64,000 nucleotides of DNA from Ceratobasidium sp. AG-K (GCA_037039685.1 JAWNGF010000012.1:1116001-1180000); one strand, 5' to 3'; counted from the stretch's first letter, positions 42,922-53,598 are shown. Translations and numbers: made by a program. The notes: a model not told the origin generated them from the letters alone.

Positions 42922-42929
42922 GTTTGTTA

Positions 42930-42941
42930 AGCTTGTTTTGT
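42930..42941 (-). other. Element L primer binding site, self-priming type
   Basis: ACAAAACAAGCT on the minus strand, 2 nt from the 5' LTR, identical to D and complementary to the LTR segment after the TATA box. Confidence 0.8.
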
Positions 42942-42943
42942 AA

Positions 42944-43401
42944 TGTCGTAAGCTTCTTCTTGGTGGCTATGGGACAAACCGCAATGGAGAGTGGACGGCA
43001 CTAAGACCTAAGTTACCTCTTGAACCGCAACACACTTAAGTGTCTGTAGGCTCTTGAGGGTAGGGGTGGTTCAAAGTGTCACTCAAAGGGGATGTTTGAC
43101 GAGACAAAACAAGCTGGGGTTGCCAGGCTTGTTGGTCCTCTATATATATTCACAAAGTGGCCGAGTCATACAAGGCACAGCCACACGAGTCAAACACAAC
43201 AGCCAGTCAGGAGTGTCCAAGTGAGTCATGCTGTATGAACAGACATGACTCGTACAAAAGGCACAGCCGCGTTACACAATGTAACAGAATAACCACAAGA
43301 AGGTGGCAATGCGGCAAATGGAAACGGAAACACAACACAAAAGAAGGGAACAGGCGGGCGAGACAACAGGCGAGTCTGATGGAGTGAGCTGGCTCACGAC
43401 A
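42944..43401 (-). repeat. Element L 5' LTR (458 bp)
   Basis: Same family and length as 36173-36630. TSD TAGTT on its right. On the minus strand it carries TATATATA followed by AGCTTGTTTTGT. Confidence 0.94.
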
Positions 43402-43851
43402 TAGTTCCTCTGATCTGGGGAACTTGCAGAGCGTGTGGAATGTGTGGTGTAGGTGGGGGTCTGATGGGAACAAGGGATATGCCCCCATGAGCTTCAGGCT
43501 GTGGTGAAAAGAACTGTCTTCTGAATGCCGTGGGCATAGTGGATGCAAGGGTCCAGGACTTGCGTTAGAAATAGGGATTTGAATTGTGGCTGGTGTAGGG
43601 TCCTTGGTGATATCTCCTGGTTCCCTGTTGACAATTGTAGGTTCTCTTTGGATGACCAAAGCATTTTCAGCATTGAATGTTCCGGGCATAGAAGCTTGAC
43701 TTTGTGGGCAAGACCTTGCTGGTCCTCCGGCCCGTGCTTGTGCAATATCTTGCTTGTTGAGGGAACTCGTGGGTCTTGCAGCCCTACTTGGTCCTCTCCT
43801 CGTTGACAGTGGTGTTGAGAGGCGTGATCCTGCGTCCTCCTGGATGGACAT
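43402..43851 (-). pseudogene. gag: Element F gag, N-terminal part
   Basis: ATG at 43851 (MSIQEDAGSRLSTPLS), Pro/Arg/Ser-rich, aligned with the L gag N-terminus up to about NASPGPLHPL. A frameshift near 43530 changes the frame (PLWPLGSRRQFF in L becomes PLCPRHSEDSSFH). Cut at 43402 by element L. Confidence 0.88.
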
Positions 43852-43859
43852 GATTGATA

Positions 43860-43871
43860 AGCTTGTTTTGT
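43860..43871 (-). other. Element F primer binding site, self-priming type
   Basis: ACAAAACAAGCT on the minus strand, TT spacer to the 5' LTR, as in D, L and P. Confidence 0.8.
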
Positions 43872-43873
43872 AA

Positions 43874-44331
43874 TGTCGCAAGCTTCTTCTTAGTGGCTAT
43901 GAAACAAGCCGCGATAGAGAGTGGACGGCACTAAGACCTAAGTGACCTCTTGAACCACAACACACTTAAGTGTCTGTAGGCTCTTGAGGGTAGGGGTGGT
44001 TCAAAGTGTCACTCAAAGGGGATGTTTGACAAGACAAAACAAGCTGGGGTTCCCAGGCTTGTTGGTCCTCTATATATATTCAAAAGCAGGCCAAGTCATA
44101 CAGAGCGCAGCCATATGAGTCAAAGCAGTCAACCAGTCAGGAGTGTCCAAGTGAGTCATGCTGTATGAACAGACATGACTTGTAAAAGGCACAGCCGCGT
44201 TACACAATGTAACAGGATAACCACAAGAAGGTGGCAATGCGGTGGGAAAAGAGAAATAAAACAGAACAGACACAGCCACGAGACAGGGCAAGATGCAGAC
44301 GAGTCTGATGGAGTGAGCAAGGCTCACAACA
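43874..44331 (-). repeat. Element F 5' LTR (458 bp)
   Basis: TGTCGCAAGCTTC ... GGCTCACAACA on the plus strand, partner of 22466-22923. Right flank TSD TGAGT, after which the E pol frame resumes. Confidence 0.93.
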
Positions 44332-45494
44332 TGAGTGGTTAGAAGAGGCAAACCCCAATATTGACTGGAAAACAAAGCACATATCATGGTGACCAGAACC
44401 CTTACAGGCAAGATCAGCCTCAATAGACGACCTACCAGAAGAATTCAAAGAATTTGCTGACGTGTTTAGTGAGGAAAAATTCAAGAGGATTCAGGATCAT
44501 TGTCCATATGACTGCCCCATTGACTTCAAAGAAAGAGCTGAACTTCCAAAACCGTCTAGACCAATCCCACTTTCTCCAGCCAAATCAATTGCACTAAGGG
44601 AATACCTGGACGAGGAAATTGCGGCCGGAAAAATTTGACCTAGCAAATCCCCCATCGCATCACCCTGTTTCTTTGTCAAAAAGCCAATTGATCCAAAGAA
44701 CCCAGAAGCAGTTCGCCAACTACAGCTTGTTCAAGACCTCAGAGGAGTTAACCCCATTACAAAAGACAACAGATTTCCAATGCTTTTAATGGAAGATCTT
44801 CTGGATAAAATCAAGGATGCAAAAATTTTCTCTAAGATTGATCTGCGCATGGGTTTCAACAATATCAGAATCAGGGAAGGGGACAAATGGAAGACGGCCT
44901 TCAGAACCAAGGAAGGCCTGTTCAAATACATTGTCATGCCATTTGGACTAAAAAACGCGCCCGCCATATTCCAAAGATACATGAATCACATCTTCCATGA
45001 CCTTATCGACGTATGGGTCATAGTATACATTGATGACATCCTAGTCTTCTCTAAGAACAGAAGTCAACATACTGTGGATGTCAGGAACGTCCTGAAGATC
45101 TTACTGGATGAAAACCTATTTGCAAAACTCCCGAAATGCGAGTTCTTTGTCACCAAATTAACATATACTGGACTCGGAATCAGCGATTTGGGCTTCTCAA
45201 TGGAGGAAGAGAAGGTCAAGGCAATAAAGGAGTGGAAGGAACCAAAAACGGTCAAGCAAGTTCAAGCATTCCTAGGATTCACAAACTTCTACCAAAGATT
45301 TGTACCAAATTTTAGCCAATTAGCAAAGCCCTTAACAACCCTGACAAGAAAGAATAACAAATGGGAATGGGAGAAGGAACAACAGGAAGCTTTTGACGCC
45401 CTGAAAGCAGAAATTAGCAAGGAACCCACTCTACGCCACCCTGATCCTGACAATCCCTTCTTTCTGGAAACAGATGCAAGTGGAGTAGCAATGG
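44332..45494 (+). pseudogene. pol: Element E pol, protease end to RNase H start
   Basis: Resumes WLEEANPNIDWKTKHISW, then TGA 44390-44392 (Arg in SWRPEP) and TGA 44636-44638 (Arg in KIRPSK). RT: VQDLRGVN, KIDLRMGF, YIDD. RNase H begins LETDASGVAM and is cut by solo LTR M; GAILSQRQ resumes at 45974. The last 5 bases are TSD AATGG. Confidence 0.92.
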
Positions 45495-45968
45495 TGTCGT
45501 AAGCTTCTTCTTGGTGGCTATGAGACAAGCCGTGATGGGGAGTGGACGGCACTAAGACCTTAGTGACCTCTTGAACCGCAACACACTTAAGTGTCTGTAG
45601 GCTCTTGAGGGTAGGGGTGGTTCAAAGTGTCACTCAAAGGGGATGTTTTGACAAGACAAAACAAGCTGGGGTTACCAGGCTTGTTGGTCCTCTATATATA
45701 TCCAGAAAGTGGCCAAGTCATACAAGGCGCAGCCACATGAGTCATAACAGTCAACCAGTCAGGAGTGTCCATGTGAGTCATGCTGTATGAACAGACATGA
45801 CTCATACCAAGCACAGCCGCGTTACACAGTGTAACACATAACCACAAGAAGGTGGCAACATGACAGGAAAACAAGGGGAAAGAACAAACACAAACACAAA
45901 TACAAGTACAAGTAACGAGAGAGGATGAGACGCAGACGAGTCCGATGGCAAGAGCATGGCTCATGACA
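45495..45968 (-). repeat. Solo LTR M (474 bp)
   Basis: Complete LTR on the minus strand with exact AATGG duplications (45490-45494 and 45969-45973) and no internal region. Closest by eye to the D LTR (shares GCATGGCTCATGACA-type end and length class). It splits the TDASGVAMG motif of E RNase H. Confidence 0.93.
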
Positions 45969-46379
45969 AATGGGAGCAATTCTGTCTCAAAGGCAAGACA
46001 ATGGCTACCTACACCCTATAGTCTGCCTGTTGAAATCCTTCAATGAGGCCCAGCTCAACTACAACATCCACGACAAAGAACTTATGGCAATCATAGAATC
46101 ATTGACACATTGGAGGTTATACCTTGAAGGAACAAAGGACCCAATCACTATCTTCACCAATCACAGGAACCTACAGTTCTGGAAGGAAGCAAGAACGTTC
46201 AACTGATGACACACCAGATGGCATCAACTACTGGCCTCCTACAACTTTGATATCATATACCGCCCAGGTATCCTCTCGTCTAAACCAGACCTATTGTCTA
46301 GACGATCAGACCATGAGGATATCCCCACGCCGGAACAAGTCATGATATCTGCCAAAAGATTTAAAGGACTTATGGGGCA
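45969..46379 (+). pseudogene. pol: Element E pol, RNase H
   Basis: GAILSQRQDNGYLHP ... DKELMAIIESLTHW ... TNHRNLQFW, TGA 46204-46206 in place of Arg (FNRRHAR), then [21 protein letters not shown]. The TNHRN block has Asn where sisters have the catalytic Asp of TDHRN. Interrupted by element P at 46380. Confidence 0.9.
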
Positions 46380-46834
46380 TGTCGTAAGCTTCTTCTTTAG
46401 TGGCTATTAGACAAGCCGCGATGGAGAGTGGACGGCACTAAGACCTAAATGACCTCTTGGACCGCAACACACTTAAGTGTCTGTAGGCTCTTGAGGGTAG
46501 GGGTGGTTCAAAGTGTCACTCAAAAGGGATGTTTGACGAGACAAAACAAGCTGGGGTTACCAGGCTTGTTGGTCCTCTATATATATTCAAGAAGTGGCCG
46601 AGTCATACAAGGCGCAGCCACATGAGTCATACAGTCTACCAGTCAGGAGTGTCCATGTGAGTCATGCTGTATGAACAGACATGACTCGTACAAAGCACAG
46701 CCGCGTTACACAATGTAACAGAATAACCACAAGAAGGTGGCAACGCGGCAAAAGGAAACGGGAACATAACGTAAAGAAGGAGACAGGAGGACGAGACAAC
46801 GGGCGAGTCCGATGGAGAGAGCTAGCTCGCAACA
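46380..46834 (-). repeat. Element P 3' LTR (455 bp)
   Basis: Plus strand TGTCGTAAGCTTC ... AGCTCGCAACA, TSD GGGCA on its left, polypurine tract at 46835-46845 on its right. Confidence 0.94.
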
Positions 46835-46845
46835 TTACTCCCCCC
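46835..46845 (-). other. Element P polypurine tract
   Basis: GGGGGGAGTAA on the minus strand adjoining the 3' LTR. Confidence 0.85.
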
Positions 46846-46875
46846 TAAGAGTCCGTTTGGGGGACCTGAACGGAC

Positions 46876-47640
46876 TTATTGCACTGCACAGTCCTTTTCC
46901 TTCTTCAGCATGAAATCCTCCAACCCCTCTTCCTCCTCCAAGGTCAGGTCGATGGGATTGAAAACGGTGTTTCCCGGTTCGTCCAAGAACTTCTCCCATT
47001 CCTCCCAAGTTTCTTCCTTCGTCCAGTCCGCCTTGGACCAGTCCAAAACCCTCTCCTGGACCTCCACAAACTCCTCATCCCACTGTCGCACATCGGGCTC
47101 TACTTCCTTCCATGCCGACACGTCAGTGTCCTCCTTCCTCCACCAGAAAGGTTCCCATTCGATTTTTTCCTTCTGGTATCTGCCCCTTTCCATCCTCCAG
47201 TCGCTCAGGTCTTTTTCGTAGTTGGCGTCCCAGGCATCGTTCCATCTAGGTCGGAGCGTTGGCTGCCTTCCGTCATAACCTGGTACCCACTCGCTCGAGT
47301 ACGCTCCTTCTTGTCCCCATTCGACCACTCCGAGCATGTGGGTGGAGAGGAGAACGACCTCCGAGACCTGGAATGCGGCGCACCCTCGGCAGACGAATAT
47401 GTCCTTTCGCAGAAGCTGCATGCGTGTCGGCCATTTTTTTCCGACCCACTGGAATTCCCCCAGGTCTGAGTGGAGGATATCGTCCGAGGCCCTGAAGTGC
47501 ATCCTTCCAGAGCTTTGTTGCGACCTCCTGAAGACGTAGAGGGCAGCTCCGGAGTCGAGAATCCTTGCCGTGGCGAAGGCGGGTCCTTCGAGGACGCGGG
47601 TGAGGTTGTTGGCGATGGTGGAACGGGTAACGGCGGGCAT
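46876..47640 (-). CDS. Element P ORF3: intact 254-residue protein of unknown function
   Basis: Starts MPAVTRSTIANNL; same length as L and collinear throughout (LHSDLGEFQWVGKKWP, VCRGCAAFQVSEVVLLS, WSKADWTKEETW). An upstream in-frame Met at 47709 would add 23 residues, but conservation across copies begins at MPAV. The first 436 bp are also open in the pol frame. Function unknown. Confidence 0.82.
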   Translation of the reverse strand: MPAVTRSTIANNLTRVLEGPAFATARILDSGAALYVFRRSQQSSGRMHFRASDDILHSDLGEFQWVGKKWPTRMQLLRKDIFVCRGCAAFQVSEVVLLSTHMLGVVEWGQEGAYSSEWVPGYDGRQPTLRPRWNDAWDANYEKDLSDWRMERGRYQKEKIEWEPFWWRKEDTDVSAWKEVEPDVRQWDEEFVEVQERVLDWSKADWTKEETWEEWEKFLDEPGNTVFNPIDLTLEEEEGLEDFMLKKEKDCAVQ

Positions 47641-50600
47641 TGTAGAGGACAAAAAAGATTTAAAGCGTAGAGATGAGAGTGTTTCTTGGAATAGTAGCAA
47701 GTTTTGCAAGTGACACTACTGGTTTCGCCGCCTTTGCCTTTTATCCTCCCTGGAGCGTAGTTCGATGGCGTGGGAGCCTCGGGGTGTTGGCATAGAAACT
47801 CCTTGATGATCTTTGAAAGGTGGCCAAAATCTTCCGCCCTTTGTTCTGTGTCTTCTTCACTTCCATAACCCTTCCATCTGACCCTGTAAAAAAGACCGTC
47901 CTTTGTCTCTTTCCAGTCCAAAATCTTCTCTACTTCGTATTTTTCCTCTTCTTCTTCTGTTGTGATTGGCGGTGGTCGGGGTTGGTTACGGCTGAATTCA
48001 GTGTCTCCCTTGTAGGGGCTCAGCAAATCGATATGGAAAACAGGGTGCACCCTCATTGTTGCCGGCAAATCAAGCTTATAAGCGTGTGACCCTATCTGTT
48101 GCTTCACAACAAATGGCCCGTGCTTTTTGTTATCCAGTTTCTTTGATGGTCTTTTCGTTTGAATGTTCTTTCCCAGCAGCCAAACTAGATCTCCTTCTTG
48201 GTACTCGTTCTTTGGCACTTCTTCTGGGAGCCTTTGGGTTTCCATTGACGCAATTGCTTTGTCCCGGATTTTACGCCATTTTCCCGTGATGTTGTTTGCT
48301 TCTGGAACCGCTGATTCTTCTGTTGAGATGTTCCACAGTGGTTCCCTTCCGTAGACAATTTCAAAGGGAGAACTACCCGTTACGCGGTGCTTCTGTAGAT
48401 TATAGCTGAATTCCACAATTGGCAACAAGTCCGCCCAATCATCCTGTCGGTAGTTGACGAACGATCGTAGCCAGCCTTCCATCCATTGATTGATTCTCTC
48501 TGTTACTCCATCTGTTTGGGGGTGGTAGGCAGTACTGAAACCTGGGCTAGTTCCAATTTTCTCATAAATGGCTTTCATAAGTTTGGAATTGAAAGTAGTC
48601 CCTCGGTCTGAAATCGTGCTCTTTGGAAAACCGTGTAGTTTCCAAACATTTGTGATGAAAAGATTTGCAAGGTCGCTTGCCGTGTGAGATTCTTTGCAGG
48701 GTATGAAGTGCGCCATTCTTGAGAATCGGTCCACCACTACTAAGATGCTATCTGATCCCCTGGATTTTGGTAATTTCACTACGAAGTCGAACGCTATGTC
48801 TTCCCATGGTCCTTTTGGAATCTCCAGAGGCTTGATCGGGACTATTGACTTCGATCCCTTTGTCCGTTGGCAGGTCTCGCATGATTCCACGTATCTGTTT
48901 ATGCTTTGCTTCATACCTGGCCAGAAGTATCTTCTTGATATTAGTTCCAGTGTTCTAGCCTGTCCTTGATGTCCTGCGATTTTTGAGTCGTGATGAATTC
49001 GCATGATGGCCAGTCTGGATTCCTTATCTTCTGGCACGTAGATCCTTCCCTTGAACCATAATAGTCCCTCCTTGAAATAGTAATCTTTCGCGCTGTGTTG
49101 TAGGGTTTTTGGTAACGTTTCCCTCGATTTGCAGATTTCTTTGATTTGTGCTAATCCTTCATCTGTTTCCTGTGCTTCCTTGATAGTCTCTATGATGTTT
49201 GTGTCTACTTGTCCCATAAATCCTTTGAACCTTTCGACAGATATCATAACTTGTTCAGGCGTGGGAGTATCTTCATGGTCGGATCGTCTAGACAATAGGT
49301 CCGGTTTAGATGACAGGATTCCAGGGCGGTATATGATATCAAAGTTATAGGAAGCAAGCAATTGATGCCATCTTGCGTGTCGACGGTTGAAAGTTCTTGC
49401 TTCCTTCCAGAACTGTAGGTTCCTATGATCGGTGTAGATGGTGATAGGGTCTTTTGTTCCTTCTAGGTGTAGTCTCCAATGTGTTAAGGATTCTATAATT
49501 GCCATAAGTTCCTTATCGTGGACGTCATAGTTGAGCTGAGCCTCGTTGAAAGATTTTGAGAGAAAAGCAATAGGGTGTAGGTAGCCATCATCTTGCCTTT
49601 GCGATAGGATTGCTCCCATTGCTACTCCACTTGCGTCTGTTTCCAAGAAGAAGGGTTTGTCAGGGTCCGGATGGCGTAGAGTGGGTTCCTTGCTGATTTC
49701 CGTTTTTAAGGCTTCAAATGCTTCCTGCTGATCGTTTCCCCATTCCCATTTGTTCTCCTTTCTTGTTAAGATTGTCAGGGGTTTTGCTAATTGGCTTAGA
49801 TTCGGTATGAATCTTCGGTAGAAATTCGCGAATCCTAGGAATGCTTGGACTTGCTTGACTGTTTTTGGTTCCTTCCACTCCTTTATTGCCTTGACCTTTT
49901 CTTCCTCCATTGAGATACCCGAATCGCTGATTCCAAGTCCAGTATACGTTAATTTGGTGACAAAGAATTCGCATTTTGGAAGCTTTGCGAAAAGATTTTC
50001 CTCCAGTAAGATCTTCAGTACTCTTCTGACATCCACGGTATGTTGGCTTCTGTCCTTGGAGAAGACCAGGATGTCGTCAATGTATACAATGACACATACG
50101 TCGATAAGATCATGGAAAATGTGATTCATATATCTCTGGAAGATGGCGGGCGCGTTTTTTAGTCCAAAAGGCATGACGACGTATTCGAAGAGTCCTTCTT
50201 TTGTTCTGAAAGCTGTTTTCCATTCGTCGCCTTCCCTAATTCTGATATTGTTGAAACCCATGCGTAGATCAATCTTGGAGAAAATTTTCGCGTCCTTGAT
50301 TTTATCCAGGAGGTCTTCCATTAGGGGCATTGGGAATCTGTCGTCTTTTGTAATGGCATTTACTCCTCTGAGGTCTTGAACAAGTCGTAGCTGGCAAACT
50401 GCTCCTGGATTTTTTGGATCGATGGGTTTCTTAACAAAGAAACAAGGTGATGCAATGGGTGATTTGCTTGGTCGAATCTTTCCCGCTGCGATTTCTTCAT
50501 CCAGGTATTCTCTTAGTGCAATTGATTCTGCTGGAGAGAGTGGGATTGGTCTGGCCTGTTTTGGAAGTTCAGCTCCTTCCTTGAAATCGATGGCGCAGCC

Positions 50601-51119
50601 GTATGGTCGATGATCTGGGATTCTTTTGAATTTCTCTTCACTGAAGACATCGGCAAATTCCTTGAATTCTTCGGGTAGGTCGTCTATTGAGGCAGTTCTT
50701 GCTTGGATGGGTTCTGGCCGCCATGATATGTGCTTCGTTTTCCAATCGATAACCGGGTTTGCTTCTTCTAACCATTCTAGACCTAGGATAAGTTTAGTTT
50801 CCCCGGTAGGCATAGCAAAGAAGATTTGTTTAAAGGTTCTTCCTTCCACATCTAGTTCCAGCTTAGCTTTGAAGCGTATTTGGTGAGAGAGTTCTTTTCC
50901 CTGGATACCAATTACTTTTCTCGGAGTGGAAAGTTCCATGAGTGGGATGTTGTTGGATCGAGCCCAAGAGATGTCTAAGAAGTTCTTTGATGCTCCAGAA
51001 TCGATGAGGGTAGGGATAGGTTCTGTGATTCCGGCAACGTTTGCATAAACAATGGTTGACTCATTTGTTGCTCTAAAGTACATTGTTTCGGTTGCCGGTT
51101 TTTTGGTCTCTCCACACAC
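47205..51119 (-). CDS. pol: Element P pol, open through and beyond chromodomain
   Basis: 1304 open codons in the -1 frame relative to gag, first codon GTG. Motifs as in L: LIDSGASKNF, QDLRGVN, KIDLRMGF, YIDD, LETDASG, integrase FDFVVKL, ISDRGTTF, GVTERIN, and chromodomain KYEVEKILDWKE ... VRWKGY. The frame then runs 145 codons into ORF3 as a Ser/Pro/Thr-rich tail (SSKDPPSPRQGFS). P has CAA where L has its TGA, so the long tail may be ancestral. Whether the tail is functional or an overlap artefact is open. Confidence 0.92.
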   Translation of the reverse strand: MCGETKKPATETMYFRATNESTIVYANVAGITEPIPTLIDSGASKNFLDISWARSNNIPLMELSTPRKVIGIQGKELSHQIRFKAKLELDVEGRTFKQIFFAMPTGETKLILGLEWLEEANPVIDWKTKHISWRPEPIQARTASIDDLPEEFKEFADVFSEEKFKRIPDHRPYGCAIDFKEGAELPKQARPIPLSPAESIALREYLDEEIAAGKIRPSKSPIASPCFFVKKPIDPKNPGAVCQLRLVQDLRGVNAITKDDRFPMPLMEDLLDKIKDAKIFSKIDLRMGFNNIRIREGDEWKTAFRTKEGLFEYVVMPFGLKNAPAIFQRYMNHIFHDLIDVCVIVYIDDILVFSKDRSQHTVDVRRVLKILLEENLFAKLPKCEFFVTKLTYTGLGISDSGISMEEEKVKAIKEWKEPKTVKQVQAFLGFANFYRRFIPNLSQLAKPLTILTRKENKWEWGNDQQEAFEALKTEISKEPTLRHPDPDKPFFLETDASGVAMGAILSQRQDDGYLHPIAFLSKSFNEAQLNYDVHDKELMAIIESLTHWRLHLEGTKDPITIYTDHRNLQFWKEARTFNRRHARWHQLLASYNFDIIYRPGILSSKPDLLSRRSDHEDTPTPEQVMISVERFKGFMGQVDTNIIETIKEAQETDEGLAQIKEICKSRETLPKTLQHSAKDYYFKEGLLWFKGRIYVPEDKESRLAIMRIHHDSKIAGHQGQARTLELISRRYFWPGMKQSINRYVESCETCQRTKGSKSIVPIKPLEIPKGPWEDIAFDFVVKLPKSRGSDSILVVVDRFSRMAHFIPCKESHTASDLANLFITNVWKLHGFPKSTISDRGTTFNSKLMKAIYEKIGTSPGFSTAYHPQTDGVTERINQWMEGWLRSFVNYRQDDWADLLPIVEFSYNLQKHRVTGSSPFEIVYGREPLWNISTEESAVPEANNITGKWRKIRDKAIASMETQRLPEEVPKNEYQEGDLVWLLGKNIQTKRPSKKLDNKKHGPFVVKQQIGSHAYKLDLPATMRVHPVFHIDLLSPYKGDTEFSRNQPRPPPITTEEEEEKYEVEKILDWKETKDGLFYRVRWKGYGSEEDTEQRAEDFGHLSKIIKEFLCQHPEAPTPSNYAPGRIKGKGGETSSVTCKTCYYSKKHSHLYALNLFCPLQCPPLPVPPSPTTSPASSKDPPSPRQGFSTPELPSTSSGGRNKALEGCTSGPRTISSTQTWGNSSGSEKNGRHACSFCERTYSSAEGAPHSRSRRSFSSPPTCSEWSNGDKKERTRASGYQVMTEGSQRSDLDGTMPGTPTTKKT

Positions 51120-51121
51120 AG

Positions 51122-53122
51122 TTAGAGGGAGACCCCTTCTTTTCCCGAGTCTTCCATAATTGTTGCCTCCCTTCCTTTAACGCTGGGTTCCGTCGTTATC
51201 CATTCCTTGGACGGGCATTTGAATGACCGGTGTCCTTCCTGTCCGCACTTCAAGCAGCGGTTGCTTGCTATCCTTGCTTTGTATACTTCGTCGGGAAGCC
51301 GCTTTGTAGAGGATTGTCCGCTAGCGGTTGGTTGGGCTGCTTTCTTTCCTGTGGAGGTCTTGATTTGTTGCAATTTCTGGTCAATAGAGATTGCGATAGA
51401 GATCCATCGGTCTAGTGACAGCTCCCGCTCCGTTCCGTCCTCGTTAATCAGGGTTAATTCGAATCGAGCTAGTTCGGTCTTTACTTCAGGCTTCAATCCT
51501 TCCTTGAATTGGTTGATTAGAGCTTCTTGTCCCCAGTTGACGTCGACCAATAAGTAACGGAATTCAGAAGCATAGTTTGCTACCGAATTGATCTGCTTGC
51601 ACTTCCGGATATCGATTTCGGCTTTAGCTTTTTTGTTGGGGTCGCTGAACTGTTCCATGAAGTGTGCTTTGAAATTTTCCCATGAGGCGAGGTTTTGGTT
51701 ATCTTCTCCTTGGTTAAGCGAATGTAAGAGTACTTGTGCCCAGTGAGTGGCCGCTTTGTTCTCGGATTTGAAGTTTGCTAGGGCTTTGCGGATTCTTTCT
51801 TCGTTGGAAGTGTATTGATCGCTTAGGCGTAAAAAGTAGCTTTCCATTTGTGTGATGAACATTTCGGCACCTTCTCCTTTCTTTCCGTCAAAGGCTTCTG
51901 GACGAGTCACCTTAGGACGACGTAGTCCATTACCGGTGTTTGGGTTTTCGGTCAGCTGTTGGATTCTTAGTTCTAACTCGTCGATCCTGGTAGATTCCGC
52001 ATCTGGATGTGGTGGGGAATTTGATCGCCTAGAGGGGATCCCATGCAGGGATGCTTCGTCCATTTCTTCTCACATATTGTTGATCGTTTCCTGGACTTCC
52101 GTGATTCTGGCAGTGAAGGAAGCTCCCTCCTGTCGCAAGGTTTCTAGTCCTTGTGTTACCGCCTCATTCCATTCAAGTTGTCCTTGTCTGGTAGTGTTCA
52201 GTTCTTTGTGTACGTTATTTACTAGTCCTTGGGTGTTGGCAACTTCATTACAAAGGCGCGTTACGTCTTGACCAACTAGAAAAGAATTATGTTCGCCATT
52301 TCTTGCTGAGTTCAGAATGTCTGTCAGGGTTCCTTGTAGGGTGTTGACGGAGTCGTTAAAGATTTGCTGGTTGTTTGCTAGAACCTGAGTGGCTTGTTCT
52401 AGGCCACTAAGCCTTCGATCTATAGTGACTCTCATTCCATCTATAACCCTAAGGGTAGCGTTGTGTCTTCCTTCCAGAAGGTCGTCTAGGTCATCTAAAT
52501 TGCTGATTACAGTCCTGTTGCTAGAGCTGGAGCTTGAACTTGAGCTTCCTGGATCACCGGCGCTTTGTTGTACCGGGGCTGATTGATTGGAGTAACCCTG
52601 TGGGATATATGGTGGTGCTGGTATCGCCGGTGTGACTGGCTGAGAAACCACTGGAATTGGCCCTGCGTTGGTGATGGTTCCTCCAATTTGAGGGACTGTA
52701 GGGGTATTGGGAACGTGTGGTGTGGGAGGAGGTCTAATGGGAACAAGTGATACGCCCCCATGGGCTTCGGGTTGGGGAGAAAAGAACTGTCTTCTAGTCC
52801 CTAGTGGCCATAAGGGACGAGATGGCCCTGGGGTTGCAGTTGGAATACGAATTACAGCTGGAGTAGGGTCATTCGTGAGATCTCCTGGTTCACTATTTGT
52901 GATAGTGGGTTCTTCCTCTTGTACCGCTGTCATGTCAGAAATGCCGAAAGATCCCGGCATTGATGTTTGACTTTGGGGGCGTGATCGGGCAGGACCTCCC
53001 GCTTGAGTTTGTGCGATATCTTGCTCGTTTAGTGATCCTGTGGGCCTTGCTGCCCGACTGGGTCCTCTTCTTGTTGATATAGTGGATGAGGGGCGTGACC
53101 CTCCATCTTCTTGAATAGACAT
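51122..53122 (-). pseudogene. gag: Element P gag, single nonsense codon
   Basis: ATG 53122 (MSIQEDGGSRPSS), otherwise collinear with L gag. TGA 52070-52072 follows ETINNM, where L has Arg (NNLREEMD) and D has Gln; CGA to TGA is likely. A downstream Met at 52063 could initiate a capsid-knuckle fragment. Knuckle CLKCGQEGHRSFKC is intact. Confidence 0.9.
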
Positions 53123-53129
53123 GTTGTTA

Positions 53130-53141
53130 AGCTTGTTTTGT
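53130..53141 (-). other. Element P primer binding site, self-priming type
   Basis: ACAAAACAAGCT on the minus strand, TT spacer, identical to D, F and L. Confidence 0.8.
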
Positions 53142-53143
53142 AA

Positions 53144-53598
53144 TGTCGTAAGCTTCTTCTTTAGTGGCTATTAGACAAGCCGCGATGGAGAGTGGACGGC
53201 ACTAAGACCTAAATGACCTCTTGGACCGCAACACACTTAAGTGTCTGTAGGCTCTTGAGGGTAGGGGTGGTTCAAAGTGTCACTCAAAAGGGATGTTTGA
53301 TGAGACAAAACAAGCTGGGGTTACCAGGCTTGTTGGTCCTCTATATATATTCAAGAAGTGGCCGAGTCATACAAGGCGCAGCCACATGAGTCATACAGTC
53401 TACCAGTCAGGAGTGTCCATGTGAGTCATGCTGTATGAACAGACATGACTCGTACAAAGCACAGCCGCGTTACACAATGTAACAGAAAAACCACAAGAAG
53501 GTGGCAACGCGGCAAAAGGAAACGGGAACGTAACGTAAAGAAGGAGACAGGAGGACGAGACAACGGGCGAGTCCGATGGAGAGAGCTAGCTTGCGACA
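53144..53598 (-). repeat. Element P 5' LTR (455 bp)
   Basis: Partner of 46380-46834, ending TTGCGACA; right flank GGGCA. Confidence 0.94.

Larger units (their letters stand above)
36173..43401 (-). mobile_element. Element L: structurally intact Ty3 chromovirus with ORF3
   Basis: 7229 bp, LTRs of 458 bp (roughly ten differences by eye), exact TAGTT duplication (36168-36172 and 43402-43406). Gag (667 aa), pol (1110 aa) and ORF3 (254 aa) are all open, with PBS and PPT in place. Catalytic residues of protease, RT, RNase H and integrase are present. This is the best reference copy in the window and the one most likely to have been recently competent. The pol stop may be premature relative to P, D and E, but it lies beyond the chromodomain. 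Confidence 0.95.
22466..44331 (-). mobile_element. Element F: Ty3 chromovirus with ORF3, carrying G, H and L
   Basis: Bounded by two 458-bp LTRs (about 16 differences by eye) and exact TGAGT duplications at 22461-22465 and 44332-44336. It sits in the E protease. It contains solo LTR G (23815-24270), H (28309-35249, in gag) and L (36173-43401, in gag). F's own genes are decayed, with catalytic losses in protease (LINSGAS), integrase (YNFIVK) and zinc knuckle (His to Arg). Confidence 0.94.
46380..53598 (-). mobile_element. Element P: nearly intact Ty3 chromovirus with ORF3
   Basis: 7219 bp, LTRs 455 bp (about five differences by eye), exact GGGCA duplication (46375-46379 and 53599-53603). Pol and ORF3 are open; gag has a single TGA (52070-52072). 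By LTR similarity it is the youngest of the full-length Ty3 copies here. It sits between RNase H and integrase of E. Confidence 0.95.

Noticed and set aside
42944..44331. Two adjacent minus-strand LTRs (L 5' and F 5') as a tandem pair of one element
   Set aside because: Sequence between them is F gag N-terminus, and TSDs pair L with 36173-36630 and F with 22466-22923.
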